Source: Mycolicibacterium aubagnense (GTDB lineage: Bacteria > Actinomycetota > Actinomycetes > Mycobacteriales > Mycobacteriaceae). Taken from it: a DNA stretch of 64,000 nucleotides. The stretch is from positions 5,394,001 through 5,458,000 of the forward strand of contig NZ_AP022577.1 of assembly GCF_010730955.1 (NCBI RefSeq), in the 5' to 3' direction. The notes below the pieces were generated by a model, which searched no databases, was not told where the DNA came from, and saw nothing but the letters and a program-made list of their open reading frames with translations. Each line of letters begins with the position of its first letter. The first letter of the stretch is position 1. Positions 51,562 through 60,856 of this stretch are shown piece by piece. The translations under genes and the position numbers were made by a program.

Positions 51562-52935
51562 TTGTCCACGTCTGCCCAGACGAGTAAACAGTCCAGGACG
51601 CCAGAGCCAGACCGGCTCGACTACATCGACCAGGCCACCTTCCTTTCGTATCGGGCCAATGGCCGGGTTCAGGTCGGCATGGCGCTGTGGTTCTACGAAG
51701 GTCCGGTGGATCTCGATGGGCTGCGCCGGTTCCACGAGAACTTCGGCAAGGGGCTCGTGGCGCGGTACATCGAACGGTCCCCGGTACCGTTCGGCCGGCA
51801 TCGTTGGGTGACCGCGTCTGGCGCCCCGCGGCCTCTCGACATCGCCGAAACCGCTCGCCCGCGTTCGGCATTGAGCGACTGGCTGGAGGAGCGCGCGCAG
51901 ATCCCGATCGACCCGGAGCATGGGCCGGGCTGGACACTGGGAGTGCAGCCCTTCACCGACGGCTCGACCGGGGTGGCCATTGCGCTGTCGCACTGTCTGA
52001 TCGACGGCACCGGATCAGTCGTCGCGTTCATGGACGCGATCCTGGGCACCGAACGCAACCTCGGTTACGAGCGGCCGCGGTCCCGCACCCGCTGGCAGGC
52101 GATCCGTTCCGACCTGCGCCAGACCTTCAGAGACCTGCCCGAGGTCCGGCGGACGGTCAAGGTCGCCGCCAAACTTGCCCGCGAGCGTCGCGGTGAGATG
52201 ACCGCAAAGCCGTCGGCGGACGACTCGGCCCGCGGCGACGAACTCGTGCACGTGCCGTTCGCGTCCGCCATCATCGACGGCGATCACTTTGATGCGCGCG
52301 CAGCGGAACTCAGCGGCAACAACTATTCGCTGGTCTCGGCGTTCGCCACCCGCCTCGGGGTACGGATGGGACGGCAGCGGGCGCGGGACGGCGCCGTCTC
52401 GTTGATGGTCTCGATCAACGACCGCACCTCGCTCGATGACACCCGGGCCAATGCGATGACCTTCACCACCTTCACCGTCGACCCGGCCACGGCCACCACC
52501 GACCTCACCGAGCTTCGTGGCGCGATCCGGACCGCGCTGCGTGGCTCAAGGGAGCAGCCCGACGAATCCTTCCAACTGCTGCCGCTGACACCGTTCATCC
52601 CGCGGCGGGCGGTCCGCCGGACCGCGGCCATGGTGCTCGGCGAGTTGCCGGTCACGTGCTCGAATGTCGGCGACGTGCCGGAACTCGTCGGCCGCATCGA
52701 CGGCGTCCACCAGGCCGATTATCTGATCTGTTGGGGCGTCGAGCAGAACGTCATGAAGCGCGACATCGAGCAGCCCGGCGGCCTGCTGGTCGTCACGGCC
52801 CTGCGCCACAACGGCAAGGTCACCATCGGCGTCGTGGGCTACCAGGTCGGCGCGGAGAACACGAAGGCGGTTCTCCGCGAACGGGTCCAGCAGACTTTGG
52901 ACGAACTCGGCGTCACGCCGCTGGCGGTCTATTAG
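51562..52935 (+). CDS. Condensation-like acyltransferase (WS/DGAT or Pap-related)
   Basis: 457 residues from TTG 51562. The acyltransferase motif H-x-x-x-D-G appears as S-H-C-L-I-D-G-T-G near 152-160, and the C-terminal region has the condensation-fold N-V-G-D-V-P and G-G-L-L-V-V-T-A-L-R-H-N-G-K-V-T-I-G-V. The N-terminus L-D-Y-I-D-Q-A-T-F-L resembles wax-ester synthase/diacylglycerol acyltransferase starts. It should transfer an acyl chain to an alcohol or glycan. The gene stands alone, convergent with pyrD. The start is uncertain because the TTG lacks a strong ribosome-binding site. Confidence 0.8.
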   Translation: MSTSAQTSKQSRTPEPDRLDYIDQATFLSYRANGRVQVGMALWFYEGPVDLDGLRRFHENFGKGLVARYIERSPVPFGRHRWVTASGAPRPLDIAETARPRSALSDWLEERAQIPIDPEHGPGWTLGVQPFTDGSTGVAIALSHCLIDGTGSVVAFMDAILGTERNLGYERPRSRTRWQAIRSDLRQTFRDLPEVRRTVKVAAKLARERRGEMTAKPSADDSARGDELVHVPFASAIIDGDHFDARAAELSGNNYSLVSAFATRLGVRMGRQRARDGAVSLMVSINDRTSLDDTRANAMTFTTFTVDPATATTDLTELRGAIRTALRGSREQPDESFQLLPLTPFIPRRAVRRTAAMVLGELPVTCSNVGDVPELVGRIDGVHQADYLICWGVEQNVMKRDIEQPGGLLVVTALRHNGKVTIGVVGYQVGAENTKAVLRERVQQTLDELGVTPLAVY

Positions 52936-52941
52936 GCCGTT

Positions 52942-54003
52942 CTAGGCCGCCGAGCCCACCGCATCGGCCAGCGACGCGAATCCGCCGGCCTTCAGGCGTG
53001 CGGCCACGCCGTCGTGAATGTGCTTGGCCCACAAGCCGCCGCTGTAGATGAAGCCGGTGTAACCCTGCACCAGGGACGCGCCGGCGGTGATCCGCTCCCA
53101 GGCGTCGTCGGCGGTCTCGATGCCGCCGACACTGATCAGCACCAGCTGGCCGCCGACCCGCTTGTGCAGCCGCCGCAGCACTTCCAGCGACCGTGCGGCC
53201 ACCGGGGGGCCCGACACGCCGCCGGGACCGAGCTCGTCGACACCCGGGGTCAACAGGCCTTCGCGGGAAATCGTCGTGTTGGTCGCGACGATGCCCGCGA
53301 GTCCCAATTCGACGGCCAGGTCGGCGATCTCGTCGACGTCGTCGTCGGACAGGTCAGGCGCGATCTTCACCAGCACCGGCTTGGTGGTCTCGGCGCGGAC
53401 GGCGGCCAGGATCGGTCGCAGCGAGGCTACTGCCTGCAGGTCGCGTAGCCCGGGCGTGTTCGGCGAGCTCACATTCACCACCACGAAGTCGGCCAGCGGG
53501 CCGCACAGCCGGGCGCTCTCGGCGTAGTCGTCGACCGCGCGCTCGGGCGGGGTGACCTTGGTCTTGCCGATGTTCACGCCGATGGGCACGGTCGACTGGC
53601 TGCGGGTCAGCTTGATGGCCAGCTCGCCGGCACCGTGGTTGTTGAAGCCCATCCGGTTCAGCAGCGCGCGGTCCTCGGGCAACCGGAACAGCCGCGGCGC
53701 CGGGTTACCGGGCTGCGCCTGTGCCGTCACCGTGCCGACCTCGGCGTAGCCGAAACCCATTGGGCCCCAGGCGTTGATGCCGCTGCCGTTCTTGTCGAAG
53801 CCTGCCGCCAGGCCCACGGGGCCGGGGAAGGTCACGCCGAATACGGTCGTCTCCAACACCGGATCCGAGGGAGCCAGCCACTTGGCCAGCAGCCGGCGGC
53901 TCACGCCCAACCCGGTTGCCACGCGCAACAGCGCGAACACCCAGGTATGAATCCGTTCCGGGGACACCCGGAAGAACACCCAGCGCAGGGCGCGATACAT
54001 CAA
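52942..54003 (-). CDS. pyrD: Dihydroorotate dehydrogenase (quinone), class 2
   Basis: 353 residues. The membrane-associating N-terminus ([12 protein letters not shown]) identifies the quinone-dependent class. FMN and catalytic motifs: [10 protein letters not shown] near 64-73, N-R-M-G-F-N-N near 115, N-V-S-S-P-N-T-P-G with the catalytic Ser near 177-185, T-N-T-T-I near 241 and S-V-G-G-I near 291. It oxidises dihydroorotate in pyrimidine synthesis, passing electrons to menaquinone. The stop is six bases from the convergent acyltransferase stop. Confidence 0.96.
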   Translation of the reverse strand: MMYRALRWVFFRVSPERIHTWVFALLRVATGLGVSRRLLAKWLAPSDPVLETTVFGVTFPGPVGLAAGFDKNGSGINAWGPMGFGYAEVGTVTAQAQPGNPAPRLFRLPEDRALLNRMGFNNHGAGELAIKLTRSQSTVPIGVNIGKTKVTPPERAVDDYAESARLCGPLADFVVVNVSSPNTPGLRDLQAVASLRPILAAVRAETTKPVLVKIAPDLSDDDVDEIADLAVELGLAGIVATNTTISREGLLTPGVDELGPGGVSGPPVAARSLEVLRRLHKRVGGQLVLISVGGIETADDAWERITAGASLVQGYTGFIYSGGLWAKHIHDGVAARLKAGGFASLADAVGSAA

Positions 54004-54010
54004 CGGCTCC

Positions 54011-54268
54011 TCACATCGACGGCTGTTCGGGCGGCGTCAATCTATCGGGCACATTTCCCGTCGCTTCGCTCGCCCTGATCTTGCGACGACGCAGCAGCAC
54101 GCGGCGCGAACCATCCGTGTAGAGGCGCACCCGGGTCAGTTCCCAACCACGATATTCGGCCTCGATCGACAGCCGGATGGACGCCGACAATCTGGTGACC
54201 TCCGGGGGCAGTCGGAGCGGAATCCATTCGTAGTCGTCGGACAAGTCCTCTGCCCACGCCGCCGGCAT
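54011..54268 (-). CDS. DUF5703-family small protein
   Basis: 85 residues from ATG 54268; GTG/ATG forms up to 54283 add five residues and would overlap the lppL stop. The core [18 protein letters not shown] and [27 protein letters not shown] is characteristic of this short actinobacterial family. Function unknown. Starts close after lppL and ends seven bases before pyrD, so the three form one minus-strand transcript. Confidence 0.8.
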   Translation of the reverse strand: MPAAWAEDLSDDYEWIPLRLPPEVTRLSASIRLSIEAEYRGWELTRVRLYTDGSRRVLLRRRKIRASEATGNVPDRLTPPEQPSM

Positions 54269-54282
54269 CCGCCCCCGATGCA

Positions 54283-55341
54283 TCAGTGCCCGTGCGGCTC
54301 TGGTCCGGCGGCGGCATTGGCGATCACCTGCACCGCGGCGCCCGACCCCGACACCACGAACAAGGTGTCGGTGCGTTCGTCGAAGGCGAGGACGTCGGGC
54401 TGCTGCACGGTGCGATATCGGACTTTCTCGACGGGGATACCAGTCGAAAGATCGTAACCAACGACACCGTTTGTCGCGGTCTGTGAAACCCAGGCGAGTT
54501 TCGACGATCCGACGAGGCCGTAGGGCGCGCCCCGCACCGGCGCCTGCTGACGCAGCATCAGCGGCGTCGTGCCGAACACCAGCAGGCCGTCGCCGCGGGT
54601 GTCGGCCACCAGTACGCGGCCGGCGGGATCGGCAGCCAGGGTGGTGGCGCCCTCGCCGGCGCGCAGCGCCTGGGCGACATCGGTGCCGTCCGCGTTCACC
54701 TCGGTCACCGAGGTCTGGCCGCGGTCCAGCACCACGACGGTATTGCCTTGGGCGGCAAGGCCGTCCACCCGGGCGAAAGCCTTCATCCGGGACTGCACCG
54801 CGGTGCCGTCGACGATCAGCACCGCGCCGTCGGCGGTGCCCAGGGCCAGTTTCCCGTCGGCCCTCCGGGCGATCGAGGTGAAGTCGGTGCCCGACTGGCC
54901 GTCCACCGTGACGGATTGCACCGCGCGCTTGCCGATGTCGAACCGCAGGTAGCCACCCCGGGTGGCCAGAAATGCCGTGCCCGCGCCGTCGCCCGTGACG
55001 CCCGTCGCCGCGGCCGGCAGCACCACCGGTGGGGTACCCGGGACGGTCACCACCGGACGTCCAGTGCCATCAGTGCCCAGCACCACCAGAGACGACGTCG
55101 CCGGGTCGAAGGTCGCGCCGGTGCCGGGGCCGGGGAGGGCGCGGACGACACCGTCGGGCGCGCCGCTGACCACGGGTGACACCGCGGCGCGTGCGGGGGA
55201 GATGGTGGGTGGCGGCGTATCGGCCGGATGGGACGAGCAGGCGGTCAGGGCGCCGACGGCCAGGCCGGCCATCGCGAATCGCGTTACGCTGGCCAGATAT
55301 TCACGCCGCCGACAATTAATGCGGTGGTGATCCAATGACAC
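54283..55341 (-). CDS. lppL: Lipoprotein LppL, beta-propeller type
   Basis: 352 residues from GTG 55341. The signal has a basic n-region (C-R-R-R-E), a hydrophobic stretch A-M-A-G-L-A-V-G-A and the lipobox L-T-A-C, so Cys 35 should be lipidated. The mature part is a string of repeated strands with D-G-T, D-P-A-G-R-V-L-V-A-D-T-R-G and F-D-E-R-T-D-T-L-F-V-V patterns, as in YncE/NHL-like propellers. Position upstream of pyrD matches Rv2138 (lppL). Role unknown; probably on the outer face of the cytoplasmic membrane. Confidence 0.85.
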   Translation of the reverse strand: MSLDHHRINCRRREYLASVTRFAMAGLAVGALTACSSHPADTPPPTISPARAAVSPVVSGAPDGVVRALPGPGTGATFDPATSSLVVLGTDGTGRPVVTVPGTPPVVLPAAATGVTGDGAGTAFLATRGGYLRFDIGKRAVQSVTVDGQSGTDFTSIARRADGKLALGTADGAVLIVDGTAVQSRMKAFARVDGLAAQGNTVVVLDRGQTSVTEVNADGTDVAQALRAGEGATTLAADPAGRVLVADTRGDGLLVFGTTPLMLRQQAPVRGAPYGLVGSSKLAWVSQTATNGVVGYDLSTGIPVEKVRYRTVQQPDVLAFDERTDTLFVVSGSGAAVQVIANAAAGPEPHGH

Positions 55342-55432
55342 GGGCTGTCTTTCGGTCGGGTGAGCGGCGGGCGATCGCGAATTGCCAGTCTAGGCAAATA
55401 TTCCGGCGTCAAATTTCATTCTCCGGTGGGTA

Positions 55433-55449
55433 CGCTCCGTACCGGAGCG
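55433..55449. promoter_or_regulatory. Palindrome upstream of small conserved gene
   Basis: CGCTCCG-TAC-CGGAGCG, a perfect 7-bp inverted repeat with 3-base spacer, 14 bases before ATG 55464. It overlaps the expected ribosome-binding or promoter region and could be an operator or an mRNA hairpin. Confidence 0.45.
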
Positions 55450-55463
55450 GTATGGTCGGAAGT

Positions 55464-55775
55464 ATGAGCATTGCCACCGACGGCGATCTTGCCAACGGTA
55501 ATTTTGCTATCGAAGACCTTTCCACAGGTCTTCGGGCCAGCGGGTTTGGCCAAGTCGGCGACGGCCGGAGTTTTTCCTTTCGCCTGGACGACAAACGCGT
55601 GCTGATTGTCGAGATCTACCGGCCGCGGTTGTCGGGTCCGGTGCCCCAGGAAGAGGACATCGTCGCGGTGTCCTCGCGAAGCCTCGCGCACGTCGACGTG
55701 CACGACGAGCGCAGCCTGGCCGCGGCCGTGCGGGACGCCGTCGCCGCCGCACAACCGGTGCCGCGCAACCACTAA
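55464..55775 (+). CDS. Small conserved protein of unknown function
   Basis: 103 residues from ATG 55464 (GGAAG upstream); ATG 55452 is also possible. The sequence [31 protein letters not shown] and V-E-I-Y-R-P-R-L suggests a small beta-rich domain; the end is a helix of Ala/Val/Arg. No signal or membrane segment. It is divergent from lppL and lies 35 bases before uppP. I do not recognise a named family. Confidence 0.7.
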   Translation: MSIATDGDLANGNFAIEDLSTGLRASGFGQVGDGRSFSFRLDDKRVLIVEIYRPRLSGPVPQEEDIVAVSSRSLAHVDVHDERSLAAAVRDAVAAAQPVPRNH

Positions 55776-55810
55776 AGCCCGCGCGCGCCGCTCACGGTAC
55801 GGTCGTCGGC

Positions 55811-56689
55811 GTGACTGACGTGGCAGCCATGAGCTGGTGGCAGACGATCGTGCTGGCCGTCCTGCAGGGGCTCACCGAATTTCTGCCGGTGTCGTCGTCG
55901 GGTCATCTGGCCATCGCCTCCCGGCTGTTCTTCGCCGGCGACGCCGGTGCGTCGTTCACCGCCGTGACGCAGCTGGGGACCGAAGCCGCGGTCCTGATCT
56001 ATTTCGCCAAGGACATCTGGCGCATCCTCACCGCCTGGTTCGGTGGCCTGGCCGACGCCGCCCGCCGGACCGCCGGGGCGAGCGAAGCGACGGGGAAGAG
56101 CGCCGACTATTGGCTGGGCTGGTGGGTGATCATCGGCACCATCCCGATCTGTGTCATGGGCCTGCTGTTCAAGGACCAGATCCGGTCCGGCGCCCGGAAT
56201 CTGTGGGTCGTCGCCACCGCGATGGTCGTGTTCTCGGCCGTCATCGCCCTCGCCGAATACCTCGGCAAGCAGACGCGCGACGTCGAGCAGCTGACCTGGA
56301 AGGACAGCGTCATCGTCGGCCTCGCACAGTGCCTGGCACTGGTTCCGGGCGTGTCGCGGTCCGGTGCGACCATCAGCGCCGGCCTGTTCCTGGGCATGAA
56401 TCGCGAGCTGGCGGCGCGCTTCGGCTTCCTGCTCGCCATCCCGGCGGTGCTCGCCTCCGGATTGTTCTCGCTGCCCGATGCCTTCGAGCCCGTCACCGAA
56501 GGCATGAGCGCCACCGGCCCCCAACTGGCCGTCGCCATCGCCATCGCCTTCGTGGTCGGCTACGCCGCGGTGTCCTGGTTCCTGAAATTCCTGGTGCGGC
56601 ACAGCATGTACTGGTTCGTGGGCTACCGCGTGGTGCTCGGCGTGACGGTGCTGGCGCTGCTCGGCACCGGGGTGGTGGAGGCGCAGTGA
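55811..56689 (+). CDS. uppP: Undecaprenyl-diphosphatase UppP (BacA)
   Basis: 292 residues from GTG 55811, or 286 from ATG 55829, the start that matches M. tuberculosis M-S-W-W-Q. About eight transmembrane helices. The active-site motifs are intact: [12 protein letters not shown] (22-32 in the long form) and [11 protein letters not shown] near 177-187. It recycles undecaprenyl (decaprenyl in mycobacteria) pyrophosphate to the carrier lipid for peptidoglycan synthesis and gives bacitracin tolerance. The stop overlaps the next start (GTGA). Confidence 0.96.
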   Translation: MTDVAAMSWWQTIVLAVLQGLTEFLPVSSSGHLAIASRLFFAGDAGASFTAVTQLGTEAAVLIYFAKDIWRILTAWFGGLADAARRTAGASEATGKSADYWLGWWVIIGTIPICVMGLLFKDQIRSGARNLWVVATAMVVFSAVIALAEYLGKQTRDVEQLTWKDSVIVGLAQCLALVPGVSRSGATISAGLFLGMNRELAARFGFLLAIPAVLASGLFSLPDAFEPVTEGMSATGPQLAVAIAIAFVVGYAAVSWFLKFLVRHSMYWFVGYRVVLGVTVLALLGTGVVEAQ

Positions 56690-57390
56690 CCGTCATTCTC
56701 CTGCGGCACGGACGTTCGACGTCCAACACCGCGCACACGCTGGCCGGCAGGTCCGAGGGTGTCGACCTCGACGACAAGGGGCGCGCGCAGGCGCAGGGCG
56801 TCGTCGACAGAATTGGTGAGCTGCCGGTCAAGGCCATCGTCCGGTCGCCGCTGCTGCGCTGCCAGAACACCGTCGCCCCGCTGGCCGCGGCGCTCGGCCT
56901 CGAGCCGCGCGTCGACGACCGGCTGACCGAAGTCGACTACGGCGGCTGGACCGGCCGCAAGATCGCCGATCTGGTCAAAGAGCCGCTGTGGCCTGTCATC
57001 CAGCAGCAGCCCAGCGCCGCCGTGTTTCCCGAAGGTGAGGGGCTGGCCCAGGTGCAGTCGCGTGCGGTCGCGGCGGTCCGTGAGATCGACCGGGCCCTGG
57101 CGCACGAGCACGACGGCGACGCTCTGTGGATCGCCTGCACCCACGGCGACGTCATCAAGGCGGTGCTGGCCGACGCCCTCGGTGTGCACCTCGACGCCTT
57201 CCAGCGGATCGTCGCCGACCCCGCCTCCATGAGCGTCATCCGCTATACGCCGCATCGGCCGTTCGTGTTGCACGTCAACCACACGGGCACGGATCTCAGC
57301 TCCGCGCTGCGGCCCAAACCCGAAGAGCCCGGCAAGGCCGAGGAGGCCGCGCCGACACCCGACGCCACCGTCGGCGGCTCGACCGATTAG
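56686..57390 (+). CDS. Histidine phosphatase (phosphoglycerate mutase-like) family protein
   Basis: 234 residues from GTG 56686, overlapping the uppP stop. R7-H8-G9 is the phospho-histidine motif; the second catalytic His is in A-C-T-H-G-D-V near 152, and E-V-D-Y-G-G-W-T-G near 85 gives the acid. The last 35 residues are a Pro/Glu/Ala-rich tail. Position matches Rv2135c of M. tuberculosis; the substrate of this branch is unsettled (phosphatase rather than mutase is likely). Confidence 0.9.
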   Translation: MTVILLRHGRSTSNTAHTLAGRSEGVDLDDKGRAQAQGVVDRIGELPVKAIVRSPLLRCQNTVAPLAAALGLEPRVDDRLTEVDYGGWTGRKIADLVKEPLWPVIQQQPSAAVFPEGEGLAQVQSRAVAAVREIDRALAHEHDGDALWIACTHGDVIKAVLADALGVHLDAFQRIVADPASMSVIRYTPHRPFVLHVNHTGTDLSSALRPKPEEPGKAEEAAPTPDATVGGSTD

Positions 57391-57419
57391 ACCGGTAACC
57401 CGGTATTTTGAAAGGTGCC

Positions 57420-58004
57420 ATGGCCCGCGAAATCCACGTCTTCCGCTCTCCCGACCGCTTCGTGGCCGGGACCGTTGGGCAGCCTGGTAACCGGACGTTT
57501 TACCTGCAAGCCGTGCACGAGCAGCGGGTCGTCTCGGTCATGTTGGAGAAGCAACAGGTTGCGGTCCTGGCCGAACGCATCTCCGCGCTGCTGGTAGAGA
57601 TCAACCGCCGGTTCGGCACCCCGATCCCGCCCGACACCGGCGAGGTCACCGACCTGAATCCGCTCGTCATGCCGGTGGACGCCGAGTTCCGGGTGGGCAC
57701 CATGGGCCTCGGTTGGGACTCCGAAGCCCAGACCGTGGTGGTGGAGCTGCTGGCGGTCAGCGACTCGGAATTCGACGCCTCGGTGGTGCTCGACGACGCC
57801 GAGGAAGGTCCCGACGCCGTGCGGGTATTCCTGAGCCCACAGTCGGCCCGGGATTTCGCGAACCGCTCGAATCGGGTGATTTCCGCCGGCCGGCCGCCGT
57901 GCCCGCTGTGCGATGAACCGCTGGACCCCGAGGGTCATATCTGCGTGCGCACCAACGGGTATCGACGCGGTGTGCTGGATGCCGGCGATGAACCCGCTGA
58001 ATGA
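57420..58004 (+). CDS. DUF3090-family protein
   Basis: 194 residues from ATG 57420 (GAAAGGTG upstream); a TTG at 57408 would add four residues. M-A-R-E-I-H-V-F-R-S-P-D-R-F-V-A-G-T-V-G-Q-P-G-x-R-T-F-Y-L-Q-A is the conserved start, and the C-terminus has a zinc-like C-P-L-C-D-E-P-L-x-P-E-G-H-I-C motif. Usually encoded with a SCO1664-family gene, as here, where the two frames overlap by 17 bases. Function unknown. Confidence 0.9.
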   Translation: MAREIHVFRSPDRFVAGTVGQPGNRTFYLQAVHEQRVVSVMLEKQQVAVLAERISALLVEINRRFGTPIPPDTGEVTDLNPLVMPVDAEFRVGTMGLGWDSEAQTVVVELLAVSDSEFDASVVLDDAEEGPDAVRVFLSPQSARDFANRSNRVISAGRPPCPLCDEPLDPEGHICVRTNGYRRGVLDAGDEPAE

Positions 58005-58848
58005 GGCAGGGCGTGATTCCGAACGCGTTTTGCAGCAGGGGGAGCTGACCGCGCTCGGTCGCATCAGGTCGGCCAGCAACGCGACGTTCCTGTGTGAGGC
58101 CGAGCTGGACGGCGCGCTGCTGCACTGCGTGTACAAGCCGATCTCCGGCGAGGCCCCGCTGTGGGATTTTCCCGACGGTACCTTGGCCGGCCGTGAGCTG
58201 GCCGCCTATCTGGTATCGGCCGCGCTGGGCTGGAACCTGGTGCCGCACACGATCATTCGTGACGGACCGGCGGGCCCGGGCATGGTGCAGCGCTGGGTGG
58301 ACCAACCCGGCGATGCCTTTCCCGTCGCTACGCTCGCCCAGAACGCGCTCAGCGAGACCGAACCAGCGCCCGGCCTGGACCTCGTCGACCTCGTGCCGGC
58401 GGGCCACGTGCCGGCGGGTTACCTGCCGATCCTGCGGGCCTACGACCACAAAGGCGACGAAGTGGTGCTGGTGCACGCCGACGACGCCCGGTTGCACCGG
58501 TTGGCGGTGTTCGACGTGCTGATCAACAACGCCGACCGCAAGGGCGGTCACGTTCTCGCGGGCGTCGACGGCCAGGTGTACGGCGTCGACCATGGCGTCA
58601 GCCTGCATGCCGAGGACAAGCTGCGCACGGTGTTGTGGGGCTGGGCCGGAAAACCCATCGACGAGGAGGTGCTCGGTGCCGTTGCCGTGTTGCGGGACAC
58701 CCTGCACGACAGCCTCGCCGCGGAGCTGGCCCCGCACCTGACCCGGCATGAGATCGCCGCGTTGCGGGCGAGAGTTGTTGAACTGCTTGATAATCCGATC
58801 ATGCCGAGCCCGGATCGGCACCGGCCGATCCCGTGGCCCGCGTTTTGA
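57988..58848 (+). CDS. SCO1664-family protein (PI3/4-kinase-like fold)
   Basis: 286 residues from ATG 57988, inside the end of the DUF3090 gene. Kinase-like elements: C-V-Y-K-P-I-S-G-E-A-P-L-W-D-F-P near 44-60, then F-D-V-L-I-N-N-A-D-R-K-G-G-H near 174-187 and Y-G-V-D-H-G-V-S-L near 198-206, the catalytic-loop and metal-binding motifs of the HipA/PI3-4-kinase-like group. A substrate is unknown. The tight overlap with the DUF3090 gene indicates the two proteins work together. Confidence 0.88.
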   Translation: MNPLNEAGRDSERVLQQGELTALGRIRSASNATFLCEAELDGALLHCVYKPISGEAPLWDFPDGTLAGRELAAYLVSAALGWNLVPHTIIRDGPAGPGMVQRWVDQPGDAFPVATLAQNALSETEPAPGLDLVDLVPAGHVPAGYLPILRAYDHKGDEVVLVHADDARLHRLAVFDVLINNADRKGGHVLAGVDGQVYGVDHGVSLHAEDKLRTVLWGWAGKPIDEEVLGAVAVLRDTLHDSLAAELAPHLTRHEIAALRARVVELLDNPIMPSPDRHRPIPWPAF

Positions 58849-58917
58849 TCGCAGTTTGCACACAGGTAACCGATTTACGCAGCCCTACCGCTCGGTAGTG
58901 CTCTAGGCTTTTGCGAT

Positions 58918-59583
58918 ATGACCGACCACGATAAGGCCGCAGCCCGCCGCGAGATCACCGATGCCCTCCAGAAGGCGCTGGACCGCCGGCATGAGGTACT
59001 CGACGTCATCGTCGAAGCCGACGACAAAGCCGCCGCCGTTGATGCGATCGCCACGTTGCTCGGCACCTCCCATGTCGGCGGCGAGCAGGTGATGGCGATG
59101 TCCTTCGATCTGCTGACCAAGGACGCCCGCAAGCGCATTGCCGACGAACTCGAAGACCTGAACAGCCAACTGTCCTTCACGGTGAAAGACCGCCCCGCCA
59201 GCTTCGGGGACAACCTGGTGCTGCGCCCGTTCTCCGGCGCCGTCGACCGCGACATCTTCGCTACCCGCACCGCCGATGTCGGCGCTTCCGGAGACGGTTC
59301 GGGCCGCGCCGCGGGCGACCTGGACGAGGAGATCAAGGCCGCTCTGGCCCGCGTCAACGCCGAGGAAGCGGTGTGGTTCGTCGCCGAGGAAGACGGTGCC
59401 AAGGTCGGCATGGTGTTCGGTGAACTGGTCGGCGGCGAGGTCAACGTCCGGATCTGGGTCCACCCCGAGCACCGGCACCGCGGCTACGGCACCGCGGCGC
59501 TACGCCGGTCTCGATCGGAGATGGCGTCGTACTTCCCGGCCGTGCCCATGGTGGTCCGCGCTCCGGGTGTGACGCCGAAGTAG
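58918..59583 (+). CDS. GNAT-like acetyltransferase with gyrase-A-like helical N-terminus
   Basis: 221 residues. The first 80 residues (I-T-D-A-L-Q-K-A-L-D-R-R-H-E-V-L-D-V-I-V, then L-L-G-T-S, then M-S-F-D-L-L-T-K-D-A-R-K-R-I-A-D-E-L) resemble the helical segment of DNA gyrase subunit A around its coiled coil. The C-terminal part (about 150-205) has W-F-V-A-E-E-D-G-A-K-V-G-M-V-F-G and the acetyl-CoA signature W-V-H-P-E-H-R-H-R-G-Y-G-T-A-A-L, so a GNAT fold is likely. No target is known. A bidirectional terminator follows the stop. Confidence 0.72.
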   Translation: MTDHDKAAARREITDALQKALDRRHEVLDVIVEADDKAAAVDAIATLLGTSHVGGEQVMAMSFDLLTKDARKRIADELEDLNSQLSFTVKDRPASFGDNLVLRPFSGAVDRDIFATRTADVGASGDGSGRAAGDLDEEIKAALARVNAEEAVWFVAEEDGAKVGMVFGELVGGEVNVRIWVHPEHRHRGYGTAALRRSRSEMASYFPAVPMVVRAPGVTPK

Positions 59584-59595
59584 GCTGTGCCACAA

Positions 59596-59633
59596 CGTAA
59601 AAGGGCTCCGGGAACCCCCGGAGCCCTTTTACG
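59596..59633. terminator. Bidirectional terminator between convergent genes
   Basis: Arms 59596-59612 and 59617-59633 are perfect complements over 17 bases with a 4-base loop. An A-run in the left arm and a T-run in the right arm let it work for both the GNAT-like gene and the minus-strand gene at 59648. Confidence 0.92.
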
Positions 59634-59647
59634 TGCCTGGCGTCGGA

Positions 59648-59944
59648 TCAGCCGTGGTACGGCGCGGCCTTGACCGGCGGGGAAGCGACGGGGACGGCCT
59701 CGACGCTGCTGGGCGTCGTCATGGTGGCGGTGGCGCCGAAGTTCATGCCGCCGACGGACGGCTGGGCGTACTCGCCCGACGTCGCGCCGTGGCCCGACGA
59801 AGCGACAGGAGTGGTGGCCGGTGCGGGCGCGTGGATCGTGCCGTAGGCGCCGAGTGCCACGGCCGCGGCGACGCCCGCGAACCCGAACGTCTTCACGAGC
59901 ATGGACCGACGGCGCTTGACCGGGCCGATGGATGCGGCGCCCAT
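59648..59944 (-). CDS. Small exported or membrane-anchored Ala/Pro-rich protein
   Basis: 98 residues from ATG 59944, with a strong AAGGAGG ribosome-binding site. A basic start (V-K-R-R-R-S-M) and hydrophobic segment at about 16-36 (L-V-K-T-F-G-F-A-G-V-A-A-A-V-A-L-G-A-Y-G) act as signal or anchor; the rest is low complexity, rich in Ala, Pro, Thr and Val. No cysteines or domain. Function unknown. The strong ribosome-binding site suggests high expression. Confidence 0.75.
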   Translation of the reverse strand: MGAASIGPVKRRRSMLVKTFGFAGVAAAVALGAYGTIHAPAPATTPVASSGHGATSGEYAQPSVGGMNFGATATMTTPSSVEAVPVASPPVKAAPYHG

Positions 59945-60055
59945 GGCGTCCTCCTTAATGACCAGTGGGTAAATAGTTTCCAGAATGTTATGGGCCGTAT
60001 TTCGGCAGGACCTGCCAGCAGCCTGCGATCTGGCTGTGAATAGGCGGTTTCGGCT

Positions 60056-60856
60056 GTGACGTGGGCCTCGGCGATACTCATTGGCGTGGAGCGAAGCGAT
60101 GTTGCGCTGGCCGCCGAGGTCGCGCAGGAGGCAGGGGAGTTCCTGCTGTCCGTGCGCGACCGGCTCGGCTCCCACGATCCGTACACCCTCGGCGCGGCCG
60201 GCGACCGGCACGCCAACACGCTGATTCTCGATCGGCTGCGCACGGCCCGTCCCGACGACGCCATCCTGTCCGAGGAGGCCGCCGACGACCTGGTTCGGCT
60301 GCGCTCGGACCGGGTGTGGATCGTCGATCCGGTCGACGGGACTCGCGAGTTCGGCCGGGGCCGGCCGGACTGGGCCGTCCACATTGCACTGTGGCAGCGC
60401 GACGGCAGCCCACACGGGTCCATCACCGACGCGGCCGTCGCATTGCCCGCGCATGGTGAGGTGCATCGGACCGATACCGTGACGGGCCCGCCGCCGCGTC
60501 GTCCAGGGCCCATTCGCGTCGCCACCAGTACATACCGGCCCCCGGCTGTGGTGTGGTGGCTGCGCGATGTGCTCGACATGGAGCTGGTCGGCATCGGCTC
60601 CGCGGGCGCCAAGGCCATGGCGGTGGTGCGCGGCGACGTCGACGCCTACGTGCACGCCGGCGGTCAGTGGGAATGGGACTCGGCCGCGCCGGCCGGCGTG
60701 GTGCAGGCGGCGGGGTTGTTCGCGTCGCGCCTGGACGGCTCGCCGCTGCGATACAACCGGCCCGATCCGTACCTGCCGGACTTCGTCATGTGCCGCCCCG
60801 AGTTCGCCGATACGTTGCTGGGCGCGGTGCGCCAAGTGTCTGGTGGACCGAGTTGA
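60056..60856 (+). CDS. cysQ: CysQ-like 3'(2'),5'-bisphosphate nucleotidase / inositol phosphatase family
   Basis: 266 residues from GTG 60056; GTG 60086 gives a shorter form closer to the usual start. Metal and catalytic motifs: S-E-E-A (about 81-84), [12 protein letters not shown] near 97-108, and the C-terminal [10 protein letters not shown] near 210-219. CysQ removes 3'-phosphoadenosine phosphate in sulfate assimilation. The order uppP...cysQ follows M. tuberculosis (Rv2131c). Its last 71 bases overlap the convergent RpiR gene. Confidence 0.92.
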   Translation: MTWASAILIGVERSDVALAAEVAQEAGEFLLSVRDRLGSHDPYTLGAAGDRHANTLILDRLRTARPDDAILSEEAADDLVRLRSDRVWIVDPVDGTREFGRGRPDWAVHIALWQRDGSPHGSITDAAVALPAHGEVHRTDTVTGPPPRRPGPIRVATSTYRPPAVVWWLRDVLDMELVGIGSAGAKAMAVVRGDVDAYVHAGGQWEWDSAAPAGVVQAAGLFASRLDGSPLRYNRPDPYLPDFVMCRPEFADTLLGAVRQVSGGPS

